Source: Tubulanus polymorphus
Lineage: Eukaryota; Nemertea; Palaeonemertea; Tubulaniformes; Tubulanidae
Direction: 5' to 3'
Length of the DNA: 64,000 bases
Assembly: GCF_964204645.1 (NCBI RefSeq)
Contig: NC_134031.1
Span: 21,201,307 to 21,265,306 of the forward strand
The notes beneath the pieces were generated by a model that worked only from the letters and a program-made list of their open reading frames with translations, ran no database searches and was not told where the DNA came from. Numbering within the stretch: the stretch's first letter is position 1; each line of letters starts with the position of its first letter. The position numbers and the translations under genes are program-made. Positions 31,344-42,988 of this stretch are shown piece after piece.

Positions 31344-31628
31344 GAAAAAGAAACAATAATCAGTGACAATAGAGCAGAATGTAACATCTCAAATTATCAA
31401 TCAATCAGACAGAAACAGTACAGGATTTCTGTGGATTAAACTGCTGTACTTATTTCATACTGATTGTACAGTTACAGATACATGTAACATTGCATTGTGT
31501 ACAGATACAGAGTACAGATCACTGCATTACTTCATCCTGTGATTGAACAGTGATTTAATGTTCTCTCATCTTCATTAGACTCCCATCCGTCTAACTAAAA
31601 CATCAGAACATTTCAACTCATCTAACCT

Positions 31629-31945
31629 CCCGACCTAACCCTCCCAGACCCCATCCCTCCCGCCCTCCTTCCCTCCCACACCCCTTCAATCCCGCCTCCC
31701 GACCCCTTCCCTCCCACCCTCCCTCGCCCCTTCCCTCCCGGACTCCTTCCCTCCCGCCCTCCCGGACCCCTTCCCTCCCGTCCTCCAAAACCCCTTCCCT
31801 CCCGCCCTCCCCGACCCCTTCCTTCCCACCCTCCCATACCCCTTCCCTCCCGGACCCCTTCCCTCCCGCCCTCCTGGACCCCTCCCTCAATGCCTTCCCA
31901 CCTGGCCCTCCCTCAATGCCCTCCCACCTGGCCCTCCCTCAATGC
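31629..31945. repeat. C-rich tract, left (C3)
   Basis: Longest of the left tracts, with CCCTCCCGGACCCC-type units. Minus-strand glycine-rich frames here are composition artefacts. Confidence 0.85.
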
Positions 31946-33177
31946 CTCCTCAACTCTCTTGTCTCCTCTTCACACACCACTCATCTGTACTATAACTACA
32001 AAACGATTTGCCATTTTTCACGATCATATCAATTTCATTTATAAATCAAAATCCTTAATCAATTGCATCATTGATGGGACTCACAGATACTTTCTCTACA
32101 CATTTTGGAGACCATTTTCTCTACACATTTGATGACCTCAAATGATCATATGCCTGGGTTGGTCTTAAAAATCACATGGCTTCATTTTTACAGATGATTT
32201 CTTTATCAATTTCATCAAATTATTCCTATTATTTTTACTCCCTCTAATAAGTATTCACAATATATCTCAGTTTCACGACAAGTTGCAGCAGTCGTCTGTA
32301 AACAGATTTCATTTCATCAAACGATGCGAGTTTGAGTTGTAGAGGTTTCATCTACAAAACATCAAACCAAACCCGAGGAACTTAATGTTGTAAGGTAGGG
32401 GGAGGTATACGGAGGGTTCACCCGAACCAAGGATATAAGCCCGAACCAAACCTCCACACTCACAAAACAATTAATGCTATTTATGTTGCTTCACCAATTC
32501 AACATGACGTCACTAAATGAAACCATTGTGGACTATTTCAATACTCTCTACTAGAGGTTTCATATAAGCAAGTAGTTTATGGAATCCTATTCATAAAAGT
32601 TATTAATCAATGTTTTTAAACTGCTGATGCAAAATATATACGTCATAAATAATCTGTTTGATTGTCTTTTCAAGTTAACACTTAAACCCAGTGGAACAAA
32701 TCAAACTCCAGCCATTTTTCCTTCATTTGCCATTTTTCGTTTTTACTCTTTTCTCTGACTTTTAGCACTTGAGTCGAGGTAGGAATAGACCCCTGCCCGC
32801 TCGCTAAGCGTGCAGGACACTAAACCTTCGAATTGCTCTCGGACCCCACTCTTTATATCAGCATTTCATGCTGTTTTATTTTATTCACGCATTCGCTTTA
32901 CATTTTTTCATATGGCTTTTCCTTATTTGTCGTCTCACTAAAATTCTCATCAGTTCCGACTGGGATAAAGTTTAATCTTTTAGAGACAAACAGCAAAAGG
33001 TTGTGTTAGTTGCACCAGCAGCAGCAGCAGCAGCAGCACCAGCAGCAACACTGATACAGATGAATCTTTCATTAACTACGTCATTTGTTCCATTCTCAAA
33101 TATTGAGTCATGAAGGCAACAGAAATAACTTTAATAAACGTTTAATCTTTCATTTATGGCCTCGGTTTAATGACCTA

Positions 33178-33450
33178 AGCGTCAAAGTTTGGTTCATAGC
33201 CCAGGTATGGTGACCAAAGAGTCAAAGTTTGGTTCATGGCCCAGGTTTGGTGACCAAAAGTCAAAGTTTGGTTCATAGCCCAGGTTTGGTGACCAAAGAG
33301 TCAAAGTTTGGTTCAAGGCTCAGGTTTAGTGACCAAAGAGTCAAAGTTTGGTTCATGGCTCAGGTTTAATGACCAGAGTCAAAATTTGGTTCATAGCCCT
33401 GTTTTGGTGACCAAAGCGTCAAAGTTTGGTCTATGGTTCTGATTTGGTGA
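33178..33450. repeat. 40-bp minisatellite, 7 units (C3)
   Basis: Includes variant units with AAGGCTCAGGTTTAGTG, a type seen otherwise only in C4. Confidence 0.9.
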
Positions 33451-34680
33451 CCACGGAGGGTAAATATAGCACATGACCCTCGTTAAAGGTAAGTCAGTTT
33501 TATGGCTCTGGTTTGATTAGCAAATAACATGAAAAATTGAGCGTTGCATATGTTGAATAGGGGAATTGGACTAAACACTCATCACTAGAATAAAGTGAAG
33601 AATTATGTTCACACTGAATGGGCTCAAAATCTTGTACTAATTGATAAAGTCTGAAATAATTCTGACTAATTTGAGTCTATCGGAAAATGATGCATTGATC
33701 GAAGTCTAAAAGCTATAAACTGACAAATTGATCGAGCGCTGATAATATTTTAAATAACAGCGGAGGATGAAATAACTTTCATAAACTGATATGATCGTGA
33801 AAAATGGCAAAATACACTAGATACACCTCCCCCACGCTTTATCAGAGTCTCATTGTAGTAGGAAGATTGCCGTAGCCTAACTGTAAAAACTACAACTACA
33901 TCTGGTTGAATATCATTTGTTTTTATGGCTTTTAAATTCAGTAAAATATTTCCTGATAGAAGTATAATTAGTTCGCAGCCCCTTAAATTCTGTCTAGAAT
34001 AGAATTATAAGTCACAGGTAGAAATAGAATATTATCCTATTCTAAAATGAATATAATAATAGAACAATAGTCTCTCCGTGTCAATCTTTGTCCCACCTAA
34101 AAATTGTACAGTTTATTTCAGAAAATGTGTCCCATCTTTTTGAAAAGGATAACTAATTATTAAGGATATCTATGAATAGTGATATACTGTGCCATGAAGG
34201 CAAATGTAGAAGTGTGTCTGAAAATCCATAAAAGTGATAACAAAACATATCACTTATTCTAATGAGTTCTATACTCTTCTTCCAAAAATGAAGAGTAGGT
34301 CTCTGTCTAAGAATCTGCAGAAAAAAGAGGAAGCAGCAATGAATGTGACTGCATCTCGACTCTCGTCAACAAATTTCTAAGTTGTCCTATACAGTTCTCA
34401 GTATTTACAGCCGTTTCTAAAATAGCACAGAAGAAAATACATCTTTCAGCTGGAAATGTATCAGTAAACCGCCAGATATCAACAGTAATTATTACTTATG
34501 ATTGTTGTTTCATTGAATTATTAATGAAACTGTTTTTTGATCGGAGCCAAGGAGCAGTTTGTGATCATTCAAAAAATATCTCTCATTCCTGACAACATTA
34601 AATAATGGCCCTCAAAATTGAAAAGTCCCAATTCAAAAATTATCTCATAACGATTGAGAGAAGTGACGGTGAAATTACGT

Positions 34681-34770
34681 GCGCACTCACCGGGGATCAA
34701 ACCCGGGTCTCATAGAAATAACAACCAGTAAAATAGAACGAGTCCAATTGGCCGATGCTTATACAGCTTA
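34681..34770 (-). repeat. tRNA-like sequence, minus strand (C3)
   Basis: Both boxes kept, as in C1. Confidence 0.4.
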
Positions 34771-34845
34771 CTGTAACATGACAAGTTGCAGTCACACATG
34801 TTGCGGCCACATGACGTGTTTCATAATGATTAATCCTTTCTTAGA

Positions 34846-35014
34846 ACAGTGTTTTCAATAAGAAATTAACAAGCCAGGTCCCTTTGAAAAACAGGAGGGT
34901 CCAATAATATGTCACAGTCCCTGAAACGAAAGCTTGTTTGAAGTAACAGGCGGGTCCTTTACAAACGACAGATGGGTCTGGGACCTGGGACCTGGCTCTT
35001 ATTGAAAACACTGT
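34846..35014. mobile_element. MITE with ACAGTGTTTTC ends (C3)
   Basis: Same insertion point and AGA flanks as in C1. Seven bases longer through a local GGGACCT duplication near the right end. Confidence 0.8.
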
Positions 35015-35027
35015 AGAATAATAAAAC

Positions 35028-35385
35028 CCCATCCCTCCCACCCTCCCGGACCCCTTCCCTCCCGCCCTCCCTCACCCCTTCCCTCCCGCCCTCACTGACC
35101 CCTTTCCTCCCGCCCTCCCTCGACCCATCCGTCCCGCCCTCTCTCACCCCTTCCCTCCCTCCCAGACCCCTTCCCTCCCGCCCTCCCTCACCCCTTACCT
35201 CCCCCAACCCTCCCACCGTCCCGGACCCCTTCCCTCCCGCCCTCCCTCACCCCTACATCCCTCCCGTCCTCTCACCCCTTCCCTCCCACCCTCCCTCCCA
35301 GACCCCTTCCCTCCCACCGTCCCCCACCCCAACCCTCCCGCCCTCCCTCTACCCCTTCCCCAACCCTACCCACCCTCCCTAAACC
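35028..35385. repeat. C-rich tract, right (C3)
   Basis: About 360 bp of CCCTCCC-type repeats joined directly to the MITE flank after a deletion of the bases present in C1 (AGATGGGACACATTTTC). Confidence 0.85.
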
Positions 35386-36419
35386 CTGTGGTTAGGTGAG
35401 TTGAATGTTCTGATGTTTTAGTTAGATGGATGGGAATCTAATGAAGATGAGAGAACATTAAATCACTGTTCAATCACAGGATGAAGTAATGCAGTGATCT
35501 GTACTCTGTATCTGTACACAATGTTACATGTATCTGTAACTGTTCAATCAGTATGAAATAAGTACAGCAGTTTAATCTATAGAAATTCTAACTCGATACA
35601 CATGATCTGATTATCACGAAGGAACATGATTGATAACAGTTGTATTATTGACATCAGGAACCAGTTTCATATTGATTAGAAATAACATTTGAGTTGATCG
35701 CAATTTAGAAAACCTGTAAACCCGCTTACTGAAATAACAATCCCAACCATGAACTGATTATAGCCAAATATTCATCAAAAGAAATTTGAAATGATTGAAT
35801 AACTGCAGCAGGTTTCTGAGATTTCATTTCAAAACATGGTTTATAACAAACAATATAAAATTGGTCCCTTAAAATCAATTCAACAACCGATAAATAAAGA
35901 TTAATGTTACTTCTCTTGAATTTCCACATAGGCTATAGTGATTCCTGATGTCATGCTGAATCCAAGAGTGATTCCCGTTCTGATGTTCTGTGCTAAATCC
36001 AAAAAAGTCTGGTTGTAAAACACTGATTCCTTGTTGTCCTGTGCTGAATCCAAGAATGATTCCCGATGTCCGGCGCGAAACCAAAAAAGTCTGATTGTGA
36101 AACACTGATCCCTTGTTGTCCTGTGCAGAATCTAAGAGTGATTCTTGTTTTCCTGTGCTGAATCAAAATCCCCGTTGAACACGTTGAAGTGATACCTATA
36201 ATAGACAAATATAAGATTGTTTTCTTTCCTTAGAAATAACTGCAGAAATAACAAATCTAAAATTCAAACTTACAAATTAGATTGTTCACTCCAATCTGCA
36301 GTTCATTTATTCAAGGGGTTTTTCTATCCACAGTTTAGGTTTTGCATCTAGAGACTTGAAATATAAACAAGAAAGTAATGAAAAAATGAACAGTTTAAAT
36401 ATTATCTGTTTCTGAAACC

Positions 36420-36880
36420 TATGAAGATCATCATCATCAATATCACAGTCGAATGGAGGCAAGTAGAGGCATCAATCCTCCTGCGGCAGGGTCTCAAACC
36501 TGATGGCATCCAGATTGTCACGGTACGAAACCCTGCCACACTAGACCGAGTGCGCAGCAGCTACATGCGCAGCTTAGATGATGTCATTAATAGCCAATTA
36601 GAAATTCAGTTTTATTTGAGCCCGGGTTTACCCATTTATAGTTCTTCTGTGAAATTTACATCAGCGATTAACGAGCAATCTGTTTGGTGCCGCAAGATTT
36701 CGCGCGGTAAAGCTGCCCATGTACCTGCGCACCCGGTCTAGTGTGGCAGGGGTTGGTACCGTGGCTGAGTGTAGCGAGCGATGTCATCAGGTTCAAATCC
36801 CTCCCATGGGAGGATGTTGGTGTCCCACATGTTTGGACTGCGATTAATAGGCCTATAGGTTAAGCGACAGATGAAATAAA
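36420..36880. repeat. Divergent tRNA-like fold-back (C3)
   Basis: The left B box has decayed to CAGGTTTGAGACCC-like sequence and the right one is intact. The frame across it is fortuitous. Confidence 0.6.
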
Positions 36881-37831
36881 CTTACACTGTTTTCACTGTT
36901 TGATGTAATCAGTCGATGGAATCATTTTAGAACAAATTCATTACAAAACAGCGAGGTGAAGCCCATCGTGATCTAGAAATATCAGGATGGAATGACGTCG
37001 ATATGCTCGACTGAGCGCCACCATATGTGCACTGTTTGAAGGATGTGACTCTGAAATAATATGATTTCCCACAATATCTGAGATGGAATATTTTTCGCCA
37101 TTTAAACCAATGTTACAAACACTTACCAAATATTGAAATACTGATTTCAGGGGTCGGGAAGGAGGGTGGCAATGTTTGTATTAGGTGAGGTTTTTGCTTA
37201 ATTTCGTGTTGGTTAAGCACGCCATTTTGATATTGCGTCATAGTGTACCTCAGATTGGGATTCCCGCCGCTAGACTGGTCACCGCCACATGTACTCGCAG
37301 GTAGAAATGGCAACCAGTCTATTGCAGGTCTCGGCTTCTTTTCGATTTGATTTTATATTCTACGCAATATTCAAAGAATTTATTCTAATGAAAACCACAC
37401 TCTTTGCCAATGTAATCATTCGTTCCAAGGTTTCCGGAATTACTACTTTAGTTCACAGAAATTCCGCTGTCGTTATTCATTGGGGCAGCACTGAACGGTT
37501 GAATCTGATGCAGTCTTGCTATTTGAAATTAATAACTGTACCAACATTTGAGCTTTATATAAGGAGAGTAAATGGTATGATAGAATCTCCCTAATTCCGA
37601 TCATTGGGACCAACAAAATTCATCCGTTTTACGGCAAATCCGGATTAAAAGTCATTTTCGTGTATATTAATGATTAAATTGACCGTATATATTATCCGGA
37701 TTAGACCAAAATTCGGATTAAGCCGATGCGGATTAAACGATTTAGTTTGACTGTATTAGCCAATAGAATCAGTCTTCACCCATCGAACTGGCCCCAGGGC
37801 ACTAAAATTACCAAGAAACAAACATTGACGA

Positions 37832-38960
37832 GTGTTAGCCTGTTTAATAAACGCAGAAACCCTTGTTTTGGCCTGTTTAATAAACGCAGAAACCCTAGTT
37901 TTGGCCTGTTTAATAAACGCAGAAACCCTAGTGTTGGCCTGTATAATAAACGCAGAAACCCTAGTGTTGGCCTGGTGAATAAACGCAGAAACCCTAGTTT
38001 TGGCCTTTTTAATAAACGCCGAAACCCTAGTTTTGGCCTGGTGAATAAACGCAGAAACCCTAGTTTTGGCCTGCTGAATAAACGCAGAAACCCTTGTGTT
38101 GGCCTGTTTAATAAACGCAGAAACCCTAGTTTTGGCCTGCTGAATAAACGCAGAAACCCTTGTGTTGGCCTGTTTAATAAACGCAGAAACCCTTGTGTTG
38201 GCCTGTTTAATAAACGCAGAAACCCTAGTGTTGGCCTGTTAATAAACGCAGAAACCCTAGTTTTGGCCTGGTGAATAAACGCAGAAACCCTAGTTTTGGC
38301 CTGTTTAATAAACGCAGAAACCCTAGTGTTGGCCTGGTGAATAAACGCAGTAACCCTAGTGTTGGCCTGTTAATAAACGCAGAAACCCTAGTTTTGGCCT
38401 GTTTAATAAACGCAGAAACCCTAGTTTTGGCCCGGTGAATAAACGCAGAAACCTTAGTTTTGGCCTGGTGAATAAACGCAGTAACCCTAGTGTTGGCCTG
38501 TTTAATAAACGCAGAAACCCTAGTTTTGGCCTGTTTAATAAACGCAGAAATCCTAGTTTTGGCCTGGTAAATAAACGCAGAAACCCTAGTGTTGGCCTGT
38601 TTAATAAACGCAGAAACCCTAGTTTTGGCCTGGTGAATAAACGCAGAAACCCTAGTTTTGGCCTGGTGAATAAACGCAGAAACCCTAGTGTTGGCCTGTT
38701 TAATAAACGCAGAAATCCTAGTTTTGGCCTGTTTAATAAACGCAGAAACCCTAGTTTTGGCCTGGTGAATAAACGCAGAAACCCTAGTTTTGGCCTGTTT
38801 AATAAACGCAGTAACCCTAGTGTTGGCCTGTTTAATAAACTCAGAAACCCTAGTGTTGGCCTGTTTAATAAACGCAGAAACCCTAGTGTTGGCCTGTTTA
38901 ATAAACGCAGAAACCCTAGTGTTGGCCTGTTTAATAAACGCAGAAACCCTAGTGTTGGCC
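37832..38960. repeat. 33-bp minisatellite, about 34 units (B4)
   Basis: 1,120 bp between the first and last GTGTTGGCC: 34 units of 33 bp with two one-base losses (near 38239 and 38369). At least three unit variants alternate (GTTTAATAAACG, GGTGAATAAACG, GCTGAATAAACG, each with GTGTT or GTTTT). Frames of up to 210 codons on both strands arise only because 33 is divisible by three. Confidence 0.97.
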
Positions 38961-39007
38961 TGTTACCACACTGACCACACACATTCACAAACCAAGGCAG
39001 GCACCAG

Positions 39008-39170
39008 AACTCAGCGGTCTAGTGGTTAGCGTGCTCGGCCGGCATGCTGGAGGTCGCCGGTTCGAGTCCTGCTAGGGTTAGGGTTACGTTCGATCTAGGG
39101 TTAGGGTTAGTGCCTCAGGTTGGGGCTAATTTTTGGCCCAGCGAGGTATTTGTAGTACGATGATCATCTG
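39008..39170 (+). mobile_element. tRNA-derived SINE head (B4)
   Basis: Same A and B boxes as B1, followed by CTAGGGTTAGGGTTACG and AGGGTTAGGGTTAGTGCC. Confidence 0.7.
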
Positions 39171-40047
39171 TTTGCCTCAGGTTATTTTTTTGTCAATAGA
39201 TTCTATACTAACTTATATATTTTGAACACATATATTTGCTTTATCTAGTGGAGGCCACTTTATTTAAAAGATACTTCGCTCAATACAGTTGTTTATTTCT
39301 AAATGAATAAAAGAGTTGGTGACATTATTCAATATATATAAAAACCACAATATCTACTTTAAGGTTGGTATGCAACAATTTCCACTCTTTTCCATAGGTA
39401 TCGCTTTGGATAAATGTCTATATCTCTTGGCCCAATGGACCGATTACGATTAAACTTGATACAGGAACTTTTATCAAGTAGCACTCGGGGTGGGTGAAAT
39501 CGCTCTAGGTTGAAGTTACACTGTCCTAAATTGGGTTGGCGAGTCAGGTGCTATTACCTATTGTTTGGGCCTATTTTGCCTTTGTTGAGGCTATTTCATG
39601 ATTCCTGTCGTCCCCTAAATGCCATTTTGGTGGAAAAAGGGTAATTTATTATTGGCGTCGATGGGGTCTTAATAGAGAATTGTTTTTATCACAAAAATGA
39701 TAGCGTTTCGACAGTTTACAAATAAGATAAACTTTTTCGACTTTTACAGAAGTAAACCGTATGACGTAAACATCAAGCGATTAAAATATTCACTTAAGTT
39801 TTATTCAGCAAAAAATCATCGAGTTTATTTTGTACGTTACAATTAAGTTCTTCAATTAAACAACTTAGTATTAAAAAAATGATGGTTGGATTTATAATTT
39901 TCAATATAAATGGCGGAACTTACTTTTTACAATATTGAATAATTCGATGGTTTAAAAAATACTAATAGAAAAGGAGAAATGGAAGATGAAATGAAATAAT
40001 TTTCAGATTGACTAGAGAGATTGAGATCTTCTGGTGTTCTACATCTT

Positions 40048-40212
40048 ATGTTCAAAATACACGTATTTATTATAATGGTACCTGGTTTATCGTGGGCTGA
40101 TTATATGTACAGTCCGTCTGATATTCAAAGTTTAACAAAATCTGATAAACACGTAGTCCAAAAACTGGGCCCTATAAGTGTCACTTTCGTAATCTTAATT
40201 TGCTCTAACTGA
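40048..40212 (+). CDS. Small frame with signal-peptide-like N-terminus
   Basis: ATG frame of 54 codons. MFKIHVFIIMVPGLSWA is a plausible secretory signal with cleavage after A-x-A-like SWA, followed by DYMYSPSDIQSLTKSDK. The C-terminal ISVTFVILIC is hydrophobic and may already be past an exon end. It could be the first exon of a secreted protein whose other exons lie elsewhere. No family recognised. Confidence 0.25.
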   Translation: MFKIHVFIIMVPGLSWADYMYSPSDIQSLTKSDKHVVQKLGPISVTFVILICSN

Positions 40213-40515
40213 CATTGAACCACATAACTACGTGATAGGGGGAAATGTTCGTATTCTCAAAGCGTGGATTCCCGAACATCATCTACGGTGAATCAAACAG
40301 TGAATCGGTCGATACCGTATACAACTAGTGAAGATGGAGAAATTCAAATTTGATCAGTGTCATTAATTCAAGTCAATTACAGATAATACAGTCGTCTGTC
40401 AACAAAACGGTTACTATTATCAGACACCAGCTGTCCTTGTACAACAACGCGCGTCACACATATAGACAATACAGATGTAGAACGATAACCACACTCAAAC
40501 GTGATGAACGGATAA

Positions 40516-40565
40516 TAAGATAAAATCCCAATATTAACAGATTAAAATAGTGGGATTTTATCTTA
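40516..40565. repeat. Perfect 15-bp-arm hairpin
   Basis: TAAGATAAAATCCCA and TGGGATTTTATCTTA around a 20-nt AT-rich loop, in single-copy DNA. Confidence 0.8.
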
Positions 40566-41030
40566 ATACAGATGTTTATTACTGTAGAAATTGTTTTTTA
40601 ATTTCGAGGTTTTACTTGAAAAAGCCGCCATCTTGATTTTGACCTTTTAAAGAACATTTCACATTTAAAATGTAGTTTTAGATTTAAATAGCTATATCAG
40701 GAATAAAACACGTTATTGATAGTTTATATCATTATGATGATATTTATGTAAAGAAGACAGGTTCTGTTACGGGTGATGAAGCTCTGCAGTTTTACACCCG
40801 GAGACGGTTTAGGACGGCGTCCAGAATAGACTGAACGAGCTCCAGAGTGTGGAAGGTTTTTCTATTGTATCGAGTTTGCCGGGTTTTGATCGTCAGTTTG
40901 TACGTAAACATCGACCATGATTTGTGGAACATCACGTATTGTATTCTAATTTATATCTTGAGTGTAAAAAAAACGTGAAATTTATTTTAGATTAACACAA
41001 TATATTTCTCAAGTTGAGTGTGAACTGTTG

Positions 41031-41665
41031 GTTTGATCTGAATGCTGTGGAACACAATATCTGAGTGACTGTTAAAACCCTTCCAGGATTGGCACTGTCC
41101 CCCACAGATGATTTTGATGAAACCAATGTCTCTAGTAAACTTTGCATCATTCAGAATCTACTCAACCAAAATAAATAAACTTGAAACCAAATTTTAGAAT
41201 CTACAGGGCTTCATTTCTGAATGATTGTTTTTGTTTTGACTGGTGCGTTGTCATGGTGATGGCGAGGTGATATTCTGGATCCGATGTCTGGAAAAATAGT
41301 AATTCCTCAAAACAGAGCCAAATTTCATACTGAAATCAATAACTACACTTATTTTCATCGATATGATAATGAAATGAGTTTATTTGAGCAAAATACGTTA
41401 TAGAAATTTATCACAGAAATATAGAACTTGTCGATGTCGGCCGCGCCCCGCTGATAAACTAGGTGAAATACCTATTGTGAGTCACCGATTTAAGTTTTTA
41501 AGTTTCTTTGTTTGAAATACCGGTATTTTATTGGGAATATTTTTCACATAATTTTTCTGTGAACTATTGCACGGAAATCGCTACAAATTCCTAATTTCGT
41601 GGTATTATTTCCCGCAACTATCAATTCGGAGCGGCATTTAAAGTCTACCGCGGGCACTATCGTGA
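41031..41665. repeat. Sub-block D, copy upstream of A2 (D2)
   Basis: Related to a segment inside every A block (1790-2200, 43660-44050, 61830-62290) and nearly identical to 59479-60031. The frame that is open in D3 is broken here by a two-base loss (AAAATACGTTATAG). Confidence 0.8.
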
Positions 41666-41791
41666 ACTCTTTAGTTGGTGCCCGGAGCGCTAATGCCCCT
41701 GAGTCCTAGTCGACCTCGATCTGCGCGGACTACAGAACTAGCCCTCCCAAGTGGAGTATGTCCCATTTAAGAATGATGGCGGACGAATCAA

Positions 41792-41840
41792 TCGAAATTT
41801 ACACTTGAAATATTCTAAATATTTCAAGTGTAAATTTCGA
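41792..41840. repeat. Perfect 23-bp-arm palindrome just upstream of the exon-1 ATG
   Basis: Arms 41792-41814 and 41818-41840 are exact reverse complements with a three-base spacer (CTA). It lies 36 bases before the ATG at 41876 and could extrude as a cruciform. A1 is cut by the window edge and A3 has deleted this region. Confidence 0.95.
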
Positions 41841-42059
41841 GTGTAAAGCTTCTCTTTCAACGACGAAGCAACAAAATGTCTTCAAACCATTTCAACATTG
41901 AAATACAGTAAGTAACTTTACTTATGAATCGAATACTTTTTTTGTACGGTTGAAGGTGATTCGAGATGAAAGGTGTCGGAACACAGGGGCTTGTCACAAT
42001 GAATTCCGTCACAATTTGATGGACGGATGGATGACACCAGTTGCCAGTATCCCTATCTA

Positions 42060-42175
42060 GGTATGACTGCAGTTTCGGTGTCCCTAATGGTATGTACCTA
42101 ACCTTACCATAACACTATTCTTTAATAACACTAGCGCCACCCAGTGGATAGGTGACCCAAACTGCAGTTAGCCCC
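42060..42175 (+). mobile_element. hAT-like MITE, 116 bp (A2)
   Basis: Orthologous to 192-307 with the same CCTATCTA duplication (42052-42059, 42176-42183). Confidence 0.85.
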
Positions 42176-42398
42176 CCTATCTATATAAGGATACTGGTGT
42201 GGTCCATCCTCAATCAAATTGTGATAAGCTCCTGTGTGTTGGACATAAAACACTCGGGTTTAACCGCCATGTCGAGCTGATGCGTGTAAAACTGTCGGCC
42301 GACATTCAAGATACAATTAGTAAAATGTATGAATAATATCAAGTGTGGATCGAGGCCTAATATAAACTATTACTATCAATACAGATGGAGCATTTGAG

Positions 42399-42499
42399 CA
42401 GGGACTTGACACAAAAGCATTTTGACCCCAGTATCCTAGGTACTATATATAAAAAGACTGAGGATACTGGGGTCAAAATCTTTTTGTGTCAAGTCCCTG
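42399..42499 (+). repeat. 101-nt hairpin (A2)
   Basis: 39-base arms with two mismatches (AAAAGCATTTT against AAAAAGATTTT) and a 23-base loop. Size and shape are within the range of animal microRNA precursors, but nothing else supports that. Confidence 0.8.
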
Positions 42500-42859
42500 T
42501 AATTGCTATCAACACAGATGGAGAATTTGACCCCGCGGATACCCTTGATTTTATAGTGCTTTCTCTGACAGGTTTCTATGTTTATTTCAGGGTGATGCTC
42601 TACTAATTAACTGCAGTCATGCAGGAAGTTCAAGAAATAACTGTTTGCAATGAAGTGAACAAGTGATCCCTCGATTCAGGTAGATATATCTTAGGCCCTA
42701 ATCACAGACCTCTAGAAACTAAATAGTGTCAGTGGTGTTTTAAAACTGAGTTAACCAAAATCCAAGTAGGTTTTCAGCGCCGTTCTCAAATCATTGAAAG
42801 CTTGTCAAAGATTGCGGCTCAATTTACTGTGTTTGGGACTAAACAAAAATTTTGCTGCG

Positions 42860-42988
42860 ATGAAATTTACTGTGGAAATATCAAACATGTTTGAATGGTG
42901 CGATTCACCTGCTGCTGAGCAACGAACACGCTGCAAATTTCATTGTGAAATCTGTAATTTCAGACGGTGTGGGAATAAATTCATATAG
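42860..42988 (+). CDS. Small cysteine-bearing frame (A2)
   Basis: Identical in sequence to 1002-1130. Confidence 0.2.
   Translation: MKFTVEISNMFEWCDSPAAEQRTRCKFHCEICNFRRCGNKFI

Larger units (their letters stand above)
30009..37521. repeat. Duplicated block C, copy 3 (C3), 5'-truncated
   Basis: Begins within gene G (TTAAAACGATAGTAGCAGC). Holds left arm 31425-31628, C-rich 31629-31945, one tRNA-like unit at 32771, minisatellite (7 units) 33178-33450, ACAGTG-type MITE 34846-35014, C-rich 35028-35385, right arm 35390-35588 and fold-back 36420-36880. The hAT-like MITE is absent. It shares with C4 an extra segment of about 75 bp near 33470 (GACCCTCGTTAAAGGTAAG). Confidence 0.9.
37522..39533. repeat. 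Duplicated block B, copy 4 (B4)
   Basis: Joined to C3 by a deletion (CTTGCTATTTGAAATTAATA). Pogo-like MITE 37578-37753, giant minisatellite, SINE head 39008-39170, and the start of the hydrophobic-frame region, which breaks off at about 39530 (TGTCCTAAATTGGG) into single-copy DNA. Confidence 0.9.
39534..41030. other. Single-copy stretch between B4 and A2
   Basis: The only sizeable region without a second copy here, apart from the last few hundred bases. AT-rich. It holds one small frame with a signal-peptide-like start and one clean hairpin, and otherwise nothing I can support. Confidence 0.7.

Noticed and set aside
37832-38960. CRISPR array
   Set aside because: Units are contiguous with no unique spacers, and the DNA is eukaryotic.
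37726-38988. Long repetitive frames (up to 210 codons) on both strands, resembling a repeat protein
   Set aside because: Produced by a 33-bp minisatellite. Frames open on both strands and vary from 1 to 34 units among copies, so this is not a protein gene.
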